The position numbers and the translations under genes were made by a program. The notes beneath the pieces were generated by a model that saw nothing but the letters and a program-made list of their open reading frames with translations, made no database searches and had not been told where the DNA came from. Shown piece after piece: positions 1-7,444 of a DNA stretch of 64,000 nt (within the stretch, counting starts at the first letter, position 1; every line of letters starts with the position of its first letter). The stretch is from Virgisporangium aurantiacum (lineage in GTDB: Bacteria; Actinomycetota; Actinomycetes; Mycobacteriales; Micromonosporaceae), in NCBI RefSeq assembly GCF_016863635.1, contig NZ_BOPG01000043.1, forward strand, positions 119,353-183,352, written 5' to 3'.

Positions 1-502
1 GGTGCCGTCGCCGGCCGGAGAACCGTTCACGCAGTCGACGGCCGTTTCGCTCGCCGCGGCGTCCCATCTGATCTTCGCCTGCGGCCGGTACGAGGGCATC
101 GACCAGCGGGTGGTCGACCACTTCGGCGGCCGTGAGGTGTCGCTCGGCGACTATGTGCTCTTCGGCGGCGAGGTGGCGGTGCTGGCCATGGTCGAGGCGG
201 TGGCGCGGCTGCTGCCGGGCGTGCTCGGCAACGCCGAGTCGCTGGTGGAGGAGTCGCACACCGACGGCCTGCTGGAGGCGCCGGTGTACACGAAGCCGGC
301 GTCGTGGCGTGCCCACGACGTCCCGGAGATCCTGCGTTCGGGTGACCATGGCCGGATCGCACGGTGGCGCCGCGACCGGTCTCTGGAGCGGACGGCCGCG
401 CGCCGGCCCGATCTCCTGGCCCGTGCCGCCCTCTCCGCGCGTGATCGCGCCGCCCTCGATGAGGCCGGATTTCCGGATACCGGGGATGGTGTGGCAAAGT
501 AG
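1..502 (+). CDS. trmD: tRNA (guanine37-N1)-methyltransferase TrmD, C-terminal part
   Basis: TrmD uses S-adenosylmethionine to methylate G37 next to the anticodon of several tRNAs, which prevents frameshifting. The reading frame is open from the window edge, so the 5' end of the gene lies outside; about 166 residues remain of a family that is usually 230-270. The trefoil-knot cofactor site is visible as FACGRYEGIDQRV and SLGDYVLFGGEVAV, followed by the helical C-terminal RNA-binding region. The GTG at base 2 is in frame but lies inside the conserved fold, so it is not the true start. The gene precedes rplS, the usual order in bacteria. Identification is very firm; only the true start is unknown. 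Confidence 0.95.
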   Translation, partial: VPSPAGEPFTQSTAVSLAAASHLIFACGRYEGIDQRVVDHFGGREVSLGDYVLFGGEVAVLAMVEAVARLLPGVLGNAESLVEESHTDGLLEAPVYTKPASWRAHDVPEILRSGDHGRIARWRRDRSLERTAARRPDLLARAALSARDRAALDEAGFPDTGDGVAK

Positions 503-524
503 TGAGGTTCCCTGATGACCTGAC

Positions 525-540
525 GCGCGCTTCGGCGCGC
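525..540 (+). promoter_or_regulatory. UUCG-capped hairpin in the trmD-rplS spacer
   Basis: GCGCGC at 525-530 and GCGCGC at 535-540 form a perfect six-pair stem around a TTCG loop, a very stable tetraloop. It lies 27 bases before the rplS start codon and 23 after the trmD stop. It has no T-run, so it may be an RNA processing, pausing or autoregulation element rather than a terminator. Confidence 0.5.
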
Positions 541-566
541 CCGCGAGCCGCGAGGAAGTACACGCG

Positions 567-926
567 ATGAACACGCTCGATGCCCTGGACGCCGCGTCGC
601 AGCGCACCGACATCCCGGCCTTCCGGGCCGGCGACACCGTGAAGGTGCACGCGCGGGTGGTCGAGGGAAGCCGGTCCCGGGTGCAGATCTTCCAGGGTGT
701 GGTGATCCGTCGGCAGGGCTCCGGGCTGCGCGAGACCTTCACGGTCCGCAAGGTCACCGGTGGCGTCGGCGTGGAGCGCACCTACCCGATCAACAGCCCC
801 GGTGTCGACCGCGTCGAGATCGTGACCCGTGGTGACGTCCGCCGCGCCAAGCTCTACTACCTCCGTGACCTTCGCGGCAAGGCCGCCAAGATCAAGGAGA
901 AGCGCGACAAGGTCCGTTCTTCCTGA
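567..926 (+). CDS. rplS: 50S ribosomal protein L19
   Basis: L19 sits at the interface of the two ribosomal subunits. The 119-residue product has family-typical length and contains the recognisable stretches FRAGDTVKVHARVVEG, IFQGVVIRRQGSG and GVGVERTYPINSPGVDRVEI, ending in a lysine- and arginine-rich tail. A GAGGAAG ribosome binding site lies about ten bases before the ATG. It follows trmD by 64 bases, matching the common trmD-rplS arrangement. Identification is firm. Confidence 0.98.
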   Translation: MNTLDALDAASQRTDIPAFRAGDTVKVHARVVEGSRSRVQIFQGVVIRRQGSGLRETFTVRKVTGGVGVERTYPINSPGVDRVEIVTRGDVRRAKLYYLRDLRGKAAKIKEKRDKVRSS

Positions 927-937
927 TCTCCTGACCC

Positions 938-968
938 GCCGCCCGACCCCGTGGGGGTTCGGGGCGGC
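938..968 (+). terminator. GC-rich hairpin after rplS
   Basis: GCCGCCC (938-944) pairs with GGGCGGC (962-968), and CCCC (947-950) with GGGG (953-956) inside it. The sequence after it (ctggcgctcttaattctc) is only weakly T-rich, so termination may be partial. It begins 12 bases after the rplS stop. Confidence 0.5.
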
Positions 969-1012
969 CTGGCGCTCTTAATTCTCGTCGGGGCGGGATA
1001 CCCTTCTCATCA

Positions 1013-2143
1013 ATGGACCCATATCCCGGCGAGCGGACGCCTCGGGCGGCGCAGCGGTACACGAGCGGCGGTGCCACCGGCACCGCTCGCGGACGTGCCT
1101 GGGAAGGGTCGCCTGAGCTGCGCGGATCGTCCGGCCGGGGCGGCGCCCGGGTGTACGGCCGGTCCTCACCGGAAGAGCGCGCCCGGCGCGCGCCGTTGCG
1201 GGCTCAGCCCACGTCGCCGGCGCCTCCGCGGGCGCGCGTGGCCGTGACCGCCGACCCCGATCCCGAGCTCGACGCGCTGCCTCCGCCGTTGTGGCGCCGG
1301 CGCGGTCGGCGGCGGCGGGCCATGCCGCTGTGGCAGGAACTGCCGCTGCTGCTCGTCGTGGCGTTCTGCCTCGCGGTGCTCATCCGCACGTTCCTGCTGC
1401 AGGCCTTCTACATCCCGTCGTCGTCGATGGAGACCACGTTGCTGGTCGGCGACCGGGTGCTGGTCAACAAGATCGTGTACGACATGCGCGACCCCACCCG
1501 CGGCGAGGTCATCGTCTTCCGCGGCACCGACCGGTGGGCCGCCGAGGAGCGCCAGCCCACCGCCACCGGCTTCCTCGCCAAGGTCGGCCGCACGGCCGGC
1601 GACCTGGTGGGCCTCAGCCAGCCCGGCGAGAAGGACTTCATCAAGCGCGTCATCGGCCTGCCCGGCGACACGGTCGAGTGCTGCGACGAAGACGGCCGGG
1701 TCAGGGTCAACGACGAGCCGCTCGACGAGAGCGCCTACCTACCCGAAGACATGAACTCGCCGATCGACGCGCCGCCCACCCCGGGCGCCTGCGGGCCGCG
1801 CATTTTCGAGCCGGTCACCGTCCCGGCGGGCCAGTTGTTCGTGATGGGCGACTACCGCGGGGTGTCGCAGGACTCCCGTTGCCAGGGCCCGGTGCCGATC
1901 GAGAACGTCATCGGTCGGGCGTTCGCGGTCGCCTGGCCGAGCAGCCGCTGGCACGGCCTGCCGGCGTTGACCACTTTCGAGGGAACCGCCACCGCCGCTC
2001 CGGCCGTGGGCCCGGGGCAGGCGCCGATGAAATCCGACACCGGTGCCGGGTGGGTGCTGGTGGTGCCGATCCTCGCGGGATTGGTCATACCGGCGCGTTC
2101 CCGACGGACGTGGTGGGCCGGGCAGCGTAGGCTTTTGGAGTGA
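1013..2143 (+). CDS. lepB: Signal peptidase I with long N-terminal extension
   Basis: This membrane serine peptidase removes signal peptides from exported proteins. The catalytic serine is in PSSSMETTL near residue 139 and the general-base lysine is in DFIKRVIGLPGD near residue 211; the MGDYRGVSQDSR box is also present. A first membrane segment covers about residues 107-130 and a second candidate lies near the C-terminus (GWVLVVPILAGLVIPA). Residues 1-103 are an arginine-, glycine- and proline-rich cytoplasmic extension with no recognised fold. The start at 1013 is the first in-frame ATG, but its ribosome binding site is poor; an ATG at 1322 would give just the conserved core. The stop overlaps the next lepB by four bases (GTGA), so the two paralogues are probably cotranslated. 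Confidence 0.93.
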   Translation: MDPYPGERTPRAAQRYTSGGATGTARGRAWEGSPELRGSSGRGGARVYGRSSPEERARRAPLRAQPTSPAPPRARVAVTADPDPELDALPPPLWRRRGRRRRAMPLWQELPLLLVVAFCLAVLIRTFLLQAFYIPSSSMETTLLVGDRVLVNKIVYDMRDPTRGEVIVFRGTDRWAAEERQPTATGFLAKVGRTAGDLVGLSQPGEKDFIKRVIGLPGDTVECCDEDGRVRVNDEPLDESAYLPEDMNSPIDAPPTPGACGPRIFEPVTVPAGQLFVMGDYRGVSQDSRCQGPVPIENVIGRAFAVAWPSSRWHGLPALTTFEGTATAAPAVGPGQAPMKSDTGAGWVLVVPILAGLVIPARSRRTWWAGQRRLLE

Positions 2144-2781
2144 TTGACGAGTCCTCCTCCACCCAGCGCCGTGGCAGCTTCTGGCGCGAGCTCCCGATGC
2201 TGCTCATCGTCGCGATCGTGGTCGCCGTGGTGGTGCGGGCATTCGTCCTCCAGACGTTCTACATCCCGTCGGAGTCGATGGAGAAGACTCTGCTCATCAA
2301 CGACCGGGTGCTCGTCAACAAGTTGATCTACAACTTCCGATCGCCGCACCGGGGCGAGGTGATCGTCTTCGAGGCGCCGGCCAACTGGCGCAGCGGCGTC
2401 GCCGACGAAGACTTCATCAAGCGGGTCATCGGCACCCCGGGCGACCACCTCGTCTGCTGCGACGACCAGCAGCGGATCATGATCAACGGGTATCCGCTCA
2501 ACGAGCGCTACATCTACACGTCCGACGACGGGGTCTCCGACCTGGCCAGCGAGCAGCCGTTCGACGTCGTGGTGCCCAAGGGCCGGTACTGGATGATGGG
2601 CGACCACCGGTCGCACTCCAGCGACTCCCGGGAACGGTACATTCGCGACGGCGACCTCACCGGCGCCACCATCCCCGAGAGCGCCATCGTGGGGCGGGCA
2701 TTCGTGATCTTCTGGCCGGTGGGCAGAGCCACCTGGTTGACCGTTCCGAACACGTTCGACAAGGTGCCCGACCCGGATTAG
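2140..2781 (+). CDS. lepB: Signal peptidase I, second copy
   Basis: A compact 213-residue type I signal peptidase. It has one N-terminal membrane segment at about residues 15-35, the catalytic serine in PSESMEKTLL near residue 46, the lysine in DFIKRVIGTPGD near residue 91, and the conserved MMGDHRSHSSDSR box. The GTG start overlaps the stop of the longer lepB by four bases. Tandem paralogues at this locus are common in actinomycetes and probably divide substrates between them. It lacks the long basic extension and the second membrane segment of its neighbour. Confidence 0.95.
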   Translation: MIDESSSTQRRGSFWRELPMLLIVAIVVAVVVRAFVLQTFYIPSESMEKTLLINDRVLVNKLIYNFRSPHRGEVIVFEAPANWRSGVADEDFIKRVIGTPGDHLVCCDDQQRIMINGYPLNERYIYTSDDGVSDLASEQPFDVVVPKGRYWMMGDHRSHSSDSRERYIRDGDLTGATIPESAIVGRAFVIFWPVGRATWLTVPNTFDKVPDPD

Positions 2782-2812
2782 CGGCGGCCGTCCGCGTAGG
2801 CTGGCTCGCGTC

Positions 2813-3274
2813 ATGTCCGAATCACCGGTGATCGAGCGCCGCGCGGCGCGGGTGCTCGTGGTCGACACGGCCGGGCGCGTGCTCATGTTGCGGGGCGCGG
2901 ATCCGGCGGACCCGGCCCGGCCGTACTGGTTCACCGTCGGTGGGGGTCTGGAGCCGGGGGAGTCGGTCGCCGAGGCCGCGGTGCGGGAACTGGCCGAGGA
3001 GACGGGCCTGCGCCTGCCGATCGGCGAGGTCGGCGAGCCGGTGTGGAACGACGTCACCGAGTTCCCGTTCGACGGACGGCGCTACCGGCAGGAGCAGTCG
3101 TGGTTCCTGGTGCGGGTGCCGTCCTTCGAGATCGACCGGTCGGGGTTCGACGAGATCGAGCGGGCGACGGTCACCGAGGTCGCCTGGTGGTCGTCCCATG
3201 ATTTTGTGGCTTCTTCCGAGCCCTTCTATCCGCCCGACCTGCCCATGCTGCTGGGCCGCCTGGGGGTGATGTGA
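2813..3274 (+). CDS. NUDIX hydrolase
   Basis: A 153-residue single-domain NUDIX protein. These enzymes hydrolyse a nucleoside diphosphate linked to another group, using a metal bound by the Nudix box. The box matches the consensus exactly at about residues 44-65: a G, five residues, E, seven residues, then RELAEETGL. The substrate cannot be inferred. The stop overlaps the rnhB start region (TGATG), so it is probably in one operon with rnhB and the DUF2469 gene. It sits where actinomycetes often carry a NUDIX gene between lepB and rnhB. Confidence 0.9.
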   Translation: MSESPVIERRAARVLVVDTAGRVLMLRGADPADPARPYWFTVGGGLEPGESVAEAAVRELAEETGLRLPIGEVGEPVWNDVTEFPFDGRRYRQEQSWFLVRVPSFEIDRSGFDEIERATVTEVAWWSSHDFVASSEPFYPPDLPMLLGRLGVM

Positions 3275-4044
3275 TGCTTGCGCCGCCGCGCACGATCGTG
3301 CACCGCGAGGGCGGTGTGTACGCCCTGGAACGGGCGCTGCAACGACGCGGCTTCGAGTTGGTGGCCGGCGCCGACGAGGCGGGGCGCGGCGCGTGTGCCG
3401 GTCCGCTGGTGGTCGGGGCCGTGGTGCTCCCGCCGGGCAAGCGCGGCGAGATCGACGGCCTGACCGACTCGAAGCTGCTCACCGCCGCCACGCGGGAGCG
3501 GCTGTACACGGAGGTCGTCGCGCGGGCCGTCGCGTGGTCGGTCGTGGTGATCGAGCCGGGCGAGGTCGACCGGACCGGCCTGCACGTCTGCAATCTCGCC
3601 GGGATGCGGCGGGCGCTGGCATCGTTGTCGGTGGTGCCGCAGTACGTGCTCACCGACGGATTCCCGGTCCCCGGGCTGGCGGCGCCCGGGCTCGCGGTGT
3701 GGAAGGGCGACCAGGTCGCGGCCTGTGTCGCGGCGGCGAGCATAGTGGCGAAGGTCACGCGCGACCGGATCATGGTCGACCTGCATTCACGCTGGCCTGT
3801 CTATGGCTTCGACGAGCACAAGGGCTACGCCACGCCGGAGCACTCGGCGGCACTGAAGTCGCACGGGCCGTGCTCCGAGCACCGGTTCTCGTATGCGAAC
3901 GTGGCGGCCTGCACGGACGCGGCCGAGCTGCCGCCGGCCGTCAGGCGACGGGTGCGGGGAGGTACGGTGGCTGTCGCCGGCGTTGCCGCGCGTACCCAGC
4001 TCGTGCTGGGAGAGAATGTCGGCATGGAGGGCGGTTTCTCATGA
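3274..4044 (+). CDS. rnhB: Ribonuclease HII
   Basis: RNase HII cuts RNA-DNA hybrids and removes single ribonucleotides left in DNA. The signature GADEAGRGACAGPLVVGAVV holds the first two acidic metal ligands; LTDSK, VLTDGFPVPG and the AAASIVAKVTRDRIM helix follow in family order, as does GFDEHKGYATPEH. The start could be GTG at 3271 or ATG at 3274; the ATG makes a one-base TGATG overlap with the upstream NUDIX gene. The C-terminal 40 residues (after PPAVRRRV) are not conserved. The stop overlaps the next start by four bases (ATGA). Confidence 0.96.
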   Translation: MLAPPRTIVHREGGVYALERALQRRGFELVAGADEAGRGACAGPLVVGAVVLPPGKRGEIDGLTDSKLLTAATRERLYTEVVARAVAWSVVVIEPGEVDRTGLHVCNLAGMRRALASLSVVPQYVLTDGFPVPGLAAPGLAVWKGDQVAACVAAASIVAKVTRDRIMVDLHSRWPVYGFDEHKGYATPEHSAALKSHGPCSEHRFSYANVAACTDAAELPPAVRRRVRGGTVAVAGVAARTQLVLGENVGMEGGFS

Positions 4045-4361
4045 GTGCGGAAGATCTCGAGAAGTACGAAACCGAGATGGAGCTGCAGCTCTACCGGGAG
4101 TACCGCGACATCGTCCGCCAGTTCGCCTACGTGGTGGAGACCGAACGGCGGTTCTATCTCGCGAACCAGGTCAACATGCACGTGCGCAACTCCGACGGCG
4201 AGGTCTACTTCGAGGTCGAGATGCACGACGCCTGGGTGTGGGACATGTACCGCCCGGCCCGGTTCGTGAAGAACGTTCGCGTGATGACGTTCAAGGACGT
4301 CAACGTGGAAGAGCTCGAGAAGCCCGAGATCTCGTTGCCCGACAGCGGGTTCTCCGGCTAG
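4041..4361 (+). CDS. DUF2469 family protein
   Basis: A 106-residue, acidic, highly conserved actinobacterial protein of unknown function, orthologous by context and sequence (MSAEDLEKYETEMELQLYRE) to the gene that follows rnhB in mycobacteria. It has no signal peptide or membrane segment. The start is fixed by the four-base ATGA overlap with the rnhB stop, which implies translational coupling. The aromatic-rich centre (VEMHDAWVWDMYRPARFVKNVRV) is the most recognisable part. A cytoplasmic role linked to RNase HII is only a guess from conserved neighbourhood. Confidence 0.92.
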   Translation: MSAEDLEKYETEMELQLYREYRDIVRQFAYVVETERRFYLANQVNMHVRNSDGEVYFEVEMHDAWVWDMYRPARFVKNVRVMTFKDVNVEELEKPEISLPDSGFSG

Positions 4362-4385
4362 CACACGCCGGCGCGTGGACGGGCG

Positions 4386-4414
4386 TTGTCCACATGCCAA
4401 CCTGACTGTCCACA
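4386..4414 (+). promoter_or_regulatory. Pair of DnaA-box-like sites
   Basis: TTGTCCACA at 4386-4394 matches the actinobacterial DnaA-box consensus exactly, and CTGTCCACA at 4406-4414 differs by one base. Both are on the same strand, 20 bases apart (two helical turns), and lie about 55-80 bases upstream of the M23 peptidase start. They could place that gene under DnaA control or titrate DnaA; binding is not shown. Confidence 0.4.
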
Positions 4415-4466
4415 GTTGACGATTCGTCGTTGTGGGTGGCGGCTGGTGGGGCCGAGGCTCGTGGGT

Positions 4467-4988
4467 ATGCGTGTTCTTCTGACCCTCCTCGTTTTCGGTG
4501 CCATGTTCGCCGCGCCGCCGGCGGCCGCCGCCGGGCCGGTGCCTCGCGCGCCGGTTCCCGCCGCCGGCTTTGGCTGGCCCCTCGGTGGGACGCCCACGGT
4601 GGTCCGCCGCTTCGACCCACCGCCCCAGCCCTGGCTGGCCGGTCATCGCGGTGTCGACCTGGCCGGCGAACCGGGCGCGCCGGTACTCGCGGCCGGTCCG
4701 GGAACGGTGGCTTTCGCCGGAACGGTGGCGGGCCGCGGCGTGGTCAGCATCGACCACGCGAACGGCCTGCGTACCACGTACGAGCCGGTCCTCGCCTCGG
4801 TCGCCGCCGGTGCCGCGGTCGGCCGGGGAAGCCGGATCGGTGCGCTGGCTCCCGGGCACGCCGGTTGCCCCGTGGCGGCGTGCCTCCACTGGGGCCTCCG
4901 CCGGGGCGACAGCTACCTCGATCCGTTGCTGCTCCTGGGGTTCGGCCGCGTCCGCCTGCTGCCGCTGGCGGGGGCTACAGCGCCTTGA
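4467..4988 (+). CDS. Secreted M23-family peptidase-like protein
   Basis: A 173-residue exported protein of the LytM/M23 peptidoglycan endopeptidase fold. The ATG at 4467 begins a classic signal peptide (MRVLLTLLVFGAMFAAPPAAAA), which is why it is preferred over the upstream in-frame start at 4386. The zinc-site HxxxD motif is HRGVD near residue 60. The usual C-terminal HLHWG motif reads CLHWG, so the first histidine of the HxH pair is a cysteine; from memory this variant recurs in actinomycete relatives, and activity is uncertain. It probably acts on, or binds, cell-wall peptides outside the membrane. It converges on the minus-strand aminotransferase with a 14-base overlap. Confidence 0.85.
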   Translation: MRVLLTLLVFGAMFAAPPAAAAGPVPRAPVPAAGFGWPLGGTPTVVRRFDPPPQPWLAGHRGVDLAGEPGAPVLAAGPGTVAFAGTVAGRGVVSIDHANGLRTTYEPVLASVAAGAAVGRGSRIGALAPGHAGCPVAACLHWGLRRGDSYLDPLLLLGFGRVRLLPLAGATAP

Positions 4989-6159
4989 GGAGCGGGGGGA
5001 GGCGGTCGGCGAGCCGGTCGTACTCGTCGGAGCGGTTGTAGACGTTGGCGGAGAGCCGCAGGAGGCCACGGCCGCGCCAGGCGTTGATCGCGACCTCGGT
5101 CTGGAGTTCGTCGGCGATGCGGCGGCGGAGCGTGGTCGCGCCGTCGACGGTGGCGCCGGTGCCGGCGGGTAGCGGCACGACCCGCATCGGCAGGGGTGTA
5201 GCGGCGCTGCCCGATGCGCCGTCTGAGCCGGGGAGGTCCGTGGGGGACACGCCGAGGGCGGCTCCCACGACCGACTGGCCGTAGGCCGCGAGGGTGGCGT
5301 TGTGCTGGCGGACCTGCTCGAGCCCCAGCGTGCGCAGCACGTAGGCGCCGACCGGGGCGGCCAGCCACGCCGTGGGATCGGTGACGCCGCTGTACTCCAG
5401 GCAGCCGGGAAAGCCTTCGCCCTCGCGCCAGGACACGATCGGCGATCGCACCCGGTCCCGCCAGGGCGGGGCCACGTACAGGAGTGCGGTGCCCCGTGGG
5501 GCGTAGGCCCACTTGTGCAGGTTGCCGACCCAGAACTCGCCCGGCGTCGGGTCGCTGATCACGCCGGGGGCGTGTGCGGCGTCGACCAGCAGGGGGATGC
5601 CGGTGCCGCGCAGGGCGGCGTGGACGGCGGCCACCGGCATGGCCTGCGCGGTGGGCGACGTGATCTGGTCGAGCACCACCAGCCGGGTGCGACCGGTGAT
5701 CCCGGTCTGAACGGCGGCGACCACGTCGTTGTCGGTGGCGTCGAGGCGGATGGGCACCTCACGGGCCACCGCGCCGGTCTCCCGGCAGGTCCGCTCGATC
5801 GCCATGGCGACGGCGCCGTAGCGGTGGTCGGTCGTGAGGATCTCGTCGCCGCGGCCGAGGCCGACGGAGCCGAGGGCGATGCCGACGCCGGTGGTGGCGT
5901 TCGGGACGACGGCGCAGCCGTCCGGGTCGAGCCCGACGAACGTGGCCAGGTGGCGGCGGGCGGCGGTGACGCGGTCGTCGAGGGCGCCGCCGGCGAAGAA
6001 CTTGACCGGGTTTGCTTCCATTTCGTCGCGCAGCCGCTGCTGGGCCCGCTGGACGGGCACCGGCACGGCACCGAACGACCCGTGGTTGAGGTGGCTGACG
6101 GCGGGATCGAGGCTGAACAACAGCCGGGCACCCGGTACGGGCTCGGGCGGTTTCACCAT
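4975..6159 (-). CDS. Aminotransferase class V, isopenicillin-N epimerase-like
   Basis: A 394-residue PLP-dependent enzyme of fold type I. The PLP lysine is in VGNLHKWAYAPRG near residue 215, and the conserved HLNHGSFGAVP start region and DAAHAPG (cofactor-binding aspartate) are present. The family includes isopenicillin-N epimerase-like proteins, cysteine desulfurases and other lyases, and the true substrate cannot be deduced. The ATG at 6159 (MVKPPEPVPG) is chosen because the conserved region starts about 20 residues later; the frame is open further upstream, but that part is antisense to and inside xerC. The gene follows xerC by 14 bases on the same strand. Confidence 0.85.
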   Translation of the reverse strand: MVKPPEPVPGARLLFSLDPAVSHLNHGSFGAVPVPVQRAQQRLRDEMEANPVKFFAGGALDDRVTAARRHLATFVGLDPDGCAVVPNATTGVGIALGSVGLGRGDEILTTDHRYGAVAMAIERTCRETGAVAREVPIRLDATDNDVVAAVQTGITGRTRLVVLDQITSPTAQAMPVAAVHAALRGTGIPLLVDAAHAPGVISDPTPGEFWVGNLHKWAYAPRGTALLYVAPPWRDRVRSPIVSWREGEGFPGCLEYSGVTDPTAWLAAPVGAYVLRTLGLEQVRQHNATLAAYGQSVVGAALGVSPTDLPGSDGASGSAATPLPMRVVPLPAGTGATVDGATTLRRRIADELQTEVAINAWRGRGLLRLSANVYNRSDEYDRLADRLPPLLKAL

Positions 6160-6173
6160 CGGCACACCTGATC

Positions 6174-7412
6174 TTAGGCCCGGGGATGTGCCTGCCGGTA
6201 CGCGGTGCGTAACCGCTCGATCGAGACGTGGGTGTAGATCTGCGTGCTCGACAGCGACGCGTGTCCCAGCAACTCCTGCACGCTGCGCAGGTCGGCGCCG
6301 CCTTCCAGAAGGTGGGTGGCGGCCGCGTGCCGCAATCCGTGCGGGCTGGTTCGCGGCAACCCCGCGGCGTCGGCCGCGCGCGAGACGATGCGCCGCACCA
6401 CCGTCGGATTGAGGCGGCCGCCTTTGGCACCGAGCAACAGGGCGCCACCGCTCGCCGGGGTCGCGAAGGTCGGCCGCCCGTGGCGCAGCCACGCCTCCAG
6501 CGCCCGCTCGGCCGGGACGCCGTACGGCACCGCCCGTTCCCGCGCGCCCTTCCCGAAGACCCGCAGCAGCCGCCGCGATCGGTCGACGTCGTGAAGGTCC
6601 AGGCCGCAGAGTTCGGCCACGCGAATGCCGGCCGCGTACAGCAACTCCAGGACGACGTGGTCGCGCAGCGAGGCGGCCAGGTCCGCCGCGGAGGCGCCAG
6701 GAATGGGCGAGGCGCCGGGTGTGGCGGCGGAGACGTCCGATGTGGCGGAGGCGCCGGGGGTGGCGGTGGCGCCGGGGGTGGCGGTGGCGCCGGGGGTGGC
6801 GGTGGCGCCCGATCTGGCGGTGGCGCCGGGGGTGGCGGTGGCGCCCGATGTGGCGGAGGCGCCGGCCGCAGCGGAGGCGGCGGCCGCATCGGGGGCGGCG
6901 TCGGGTGTGGCGGGGGAGGCGGTGGAGGTGCCGATTGCGGCGGCATGGCTGGTGGCCGGGGGTTTGGCCTGTGGCGAGTCCGGGTGGCTGGGCGAGGAGG
7001 TTGGGGGTTGGAGGAGGTCGGCCACCTGGTCGGCGCGGAGGACGGTTGGCAGATCGCGGTGGGGTTTGGGGCTGGCCAGGCGTTGGCCGGCATCGGTCTC
7101 GGCCAGGCCTGCCTTGTGGGCCCAGGCGGTGAAGGTGCGGGCGGAGGCAGCTCGGCGGGCCAGGGTCGTTCGGGCCGCGCCGGTGGTGCGTAGGCGGGCC
7201 AGCCAGCTGCGCAGGATCAGCAGGTCGAGGTCGGCCGGGGTGGTTGCGCCCATGCGGGTGGCGTGGTCGAGCAGGGACACCACGTCGCCGACGTAGGCGC
7301 GGACCGTGTGTGGGGAACGGTTGAGTTCGGCGGCCAGGTGGACGGCGAACGCGTCCACCGCCGTGCGCATCGGGGCGGGTAGGGCGGCGTGCCGGGTTTC
7401 GGTGGCTCCCAC
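6174..7412 (-). CDS. xerC: Tyrosine recombinase XerC with repeat-encoded insert
   Basis: XerC/XerD-type recombinase, which resolves chromosome dimers at dif. The N-terminal SAM-like DNA-binding domain (NRSPHTVRAYVGDVVSLL) and the complete catalytic set are visible: R in GIRVAELCGLDLHD, K in GKGARERAVP, HGLR, the second H in LLGHASLSSTQ, and the nucleophile in IYTH. Between the two domains, at about residues 138-245, is an unusual alanine-, threonine- and proline-rich insert built partly from GATATP repeats, making the protein about 412 residues instead of about 300. The GTG at 7412 is preferred because the LPAPMRTAVDAF lead resembles relatives; ATG at 7370 is the alternative. It follows dprA by 32 bases. 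Confidence 0.9.
   Translation of the reverse strand: MGATETRHAALPAPMRTAVDAFAVHLAAELNRSPHTVRAYVGDVVSLLDHATRMGATTPADLDLLILRSWLARLRTTGAARTTLARRAASARTFTAWAHKAGLAETDAGQRLASPKPHRDLPTVLRADQVADLLQPPTSSPSHPDSPQAKPPATSHAAAIGTSTASPATPDAAPDAAAASAAAGASATSGATATPGATARSGATATPGATATPGATATPGASATSDVSAATPGASPIPGASAADLAASLRDHVVLELLYAAGIRVAELCGLDLHDVDRSRRLLRVFGKGARERAVPYGVPAERALEAWLRHGRPTFATPASGGALLLGAKGGRLNPTVVRRIVSRAADAAGLPRTSPHGLRHAAATHLLEGGADLRSVQELLGHASLSSTQIYTHVSIERLRTAYRQAHPRA
6742..6867 (-). repeat. Seven 18-bp tandem repeats inside xerC
   Basis: Seven consecutive 18-base units, on the plus strand variants of GTGGCGGTGGCGCCGGGG, occupy 6742-6867. Units 2 and 3 are identical; others differ mainly in the last three to four bases (CGAT in place of GGGG). 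The length is a multiple of three, so unit gain or loss keeps the xerC frame and changes only the number of GATATP hexapeptides in the interdomain linker. Confidence 0.9.
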
Positions 7413-7444
7413 GCCCTGGACGGTGGCCGGTGGACCGACGTGCG

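Noticed and set aside
1852..3057. 401-codon open frame antisense to both lepB genes
   Set aside because: High GC leaves long open antisense frames; the plus strand carries two proteins with complete active sites, and the antisense translation has no protein-like pattern.
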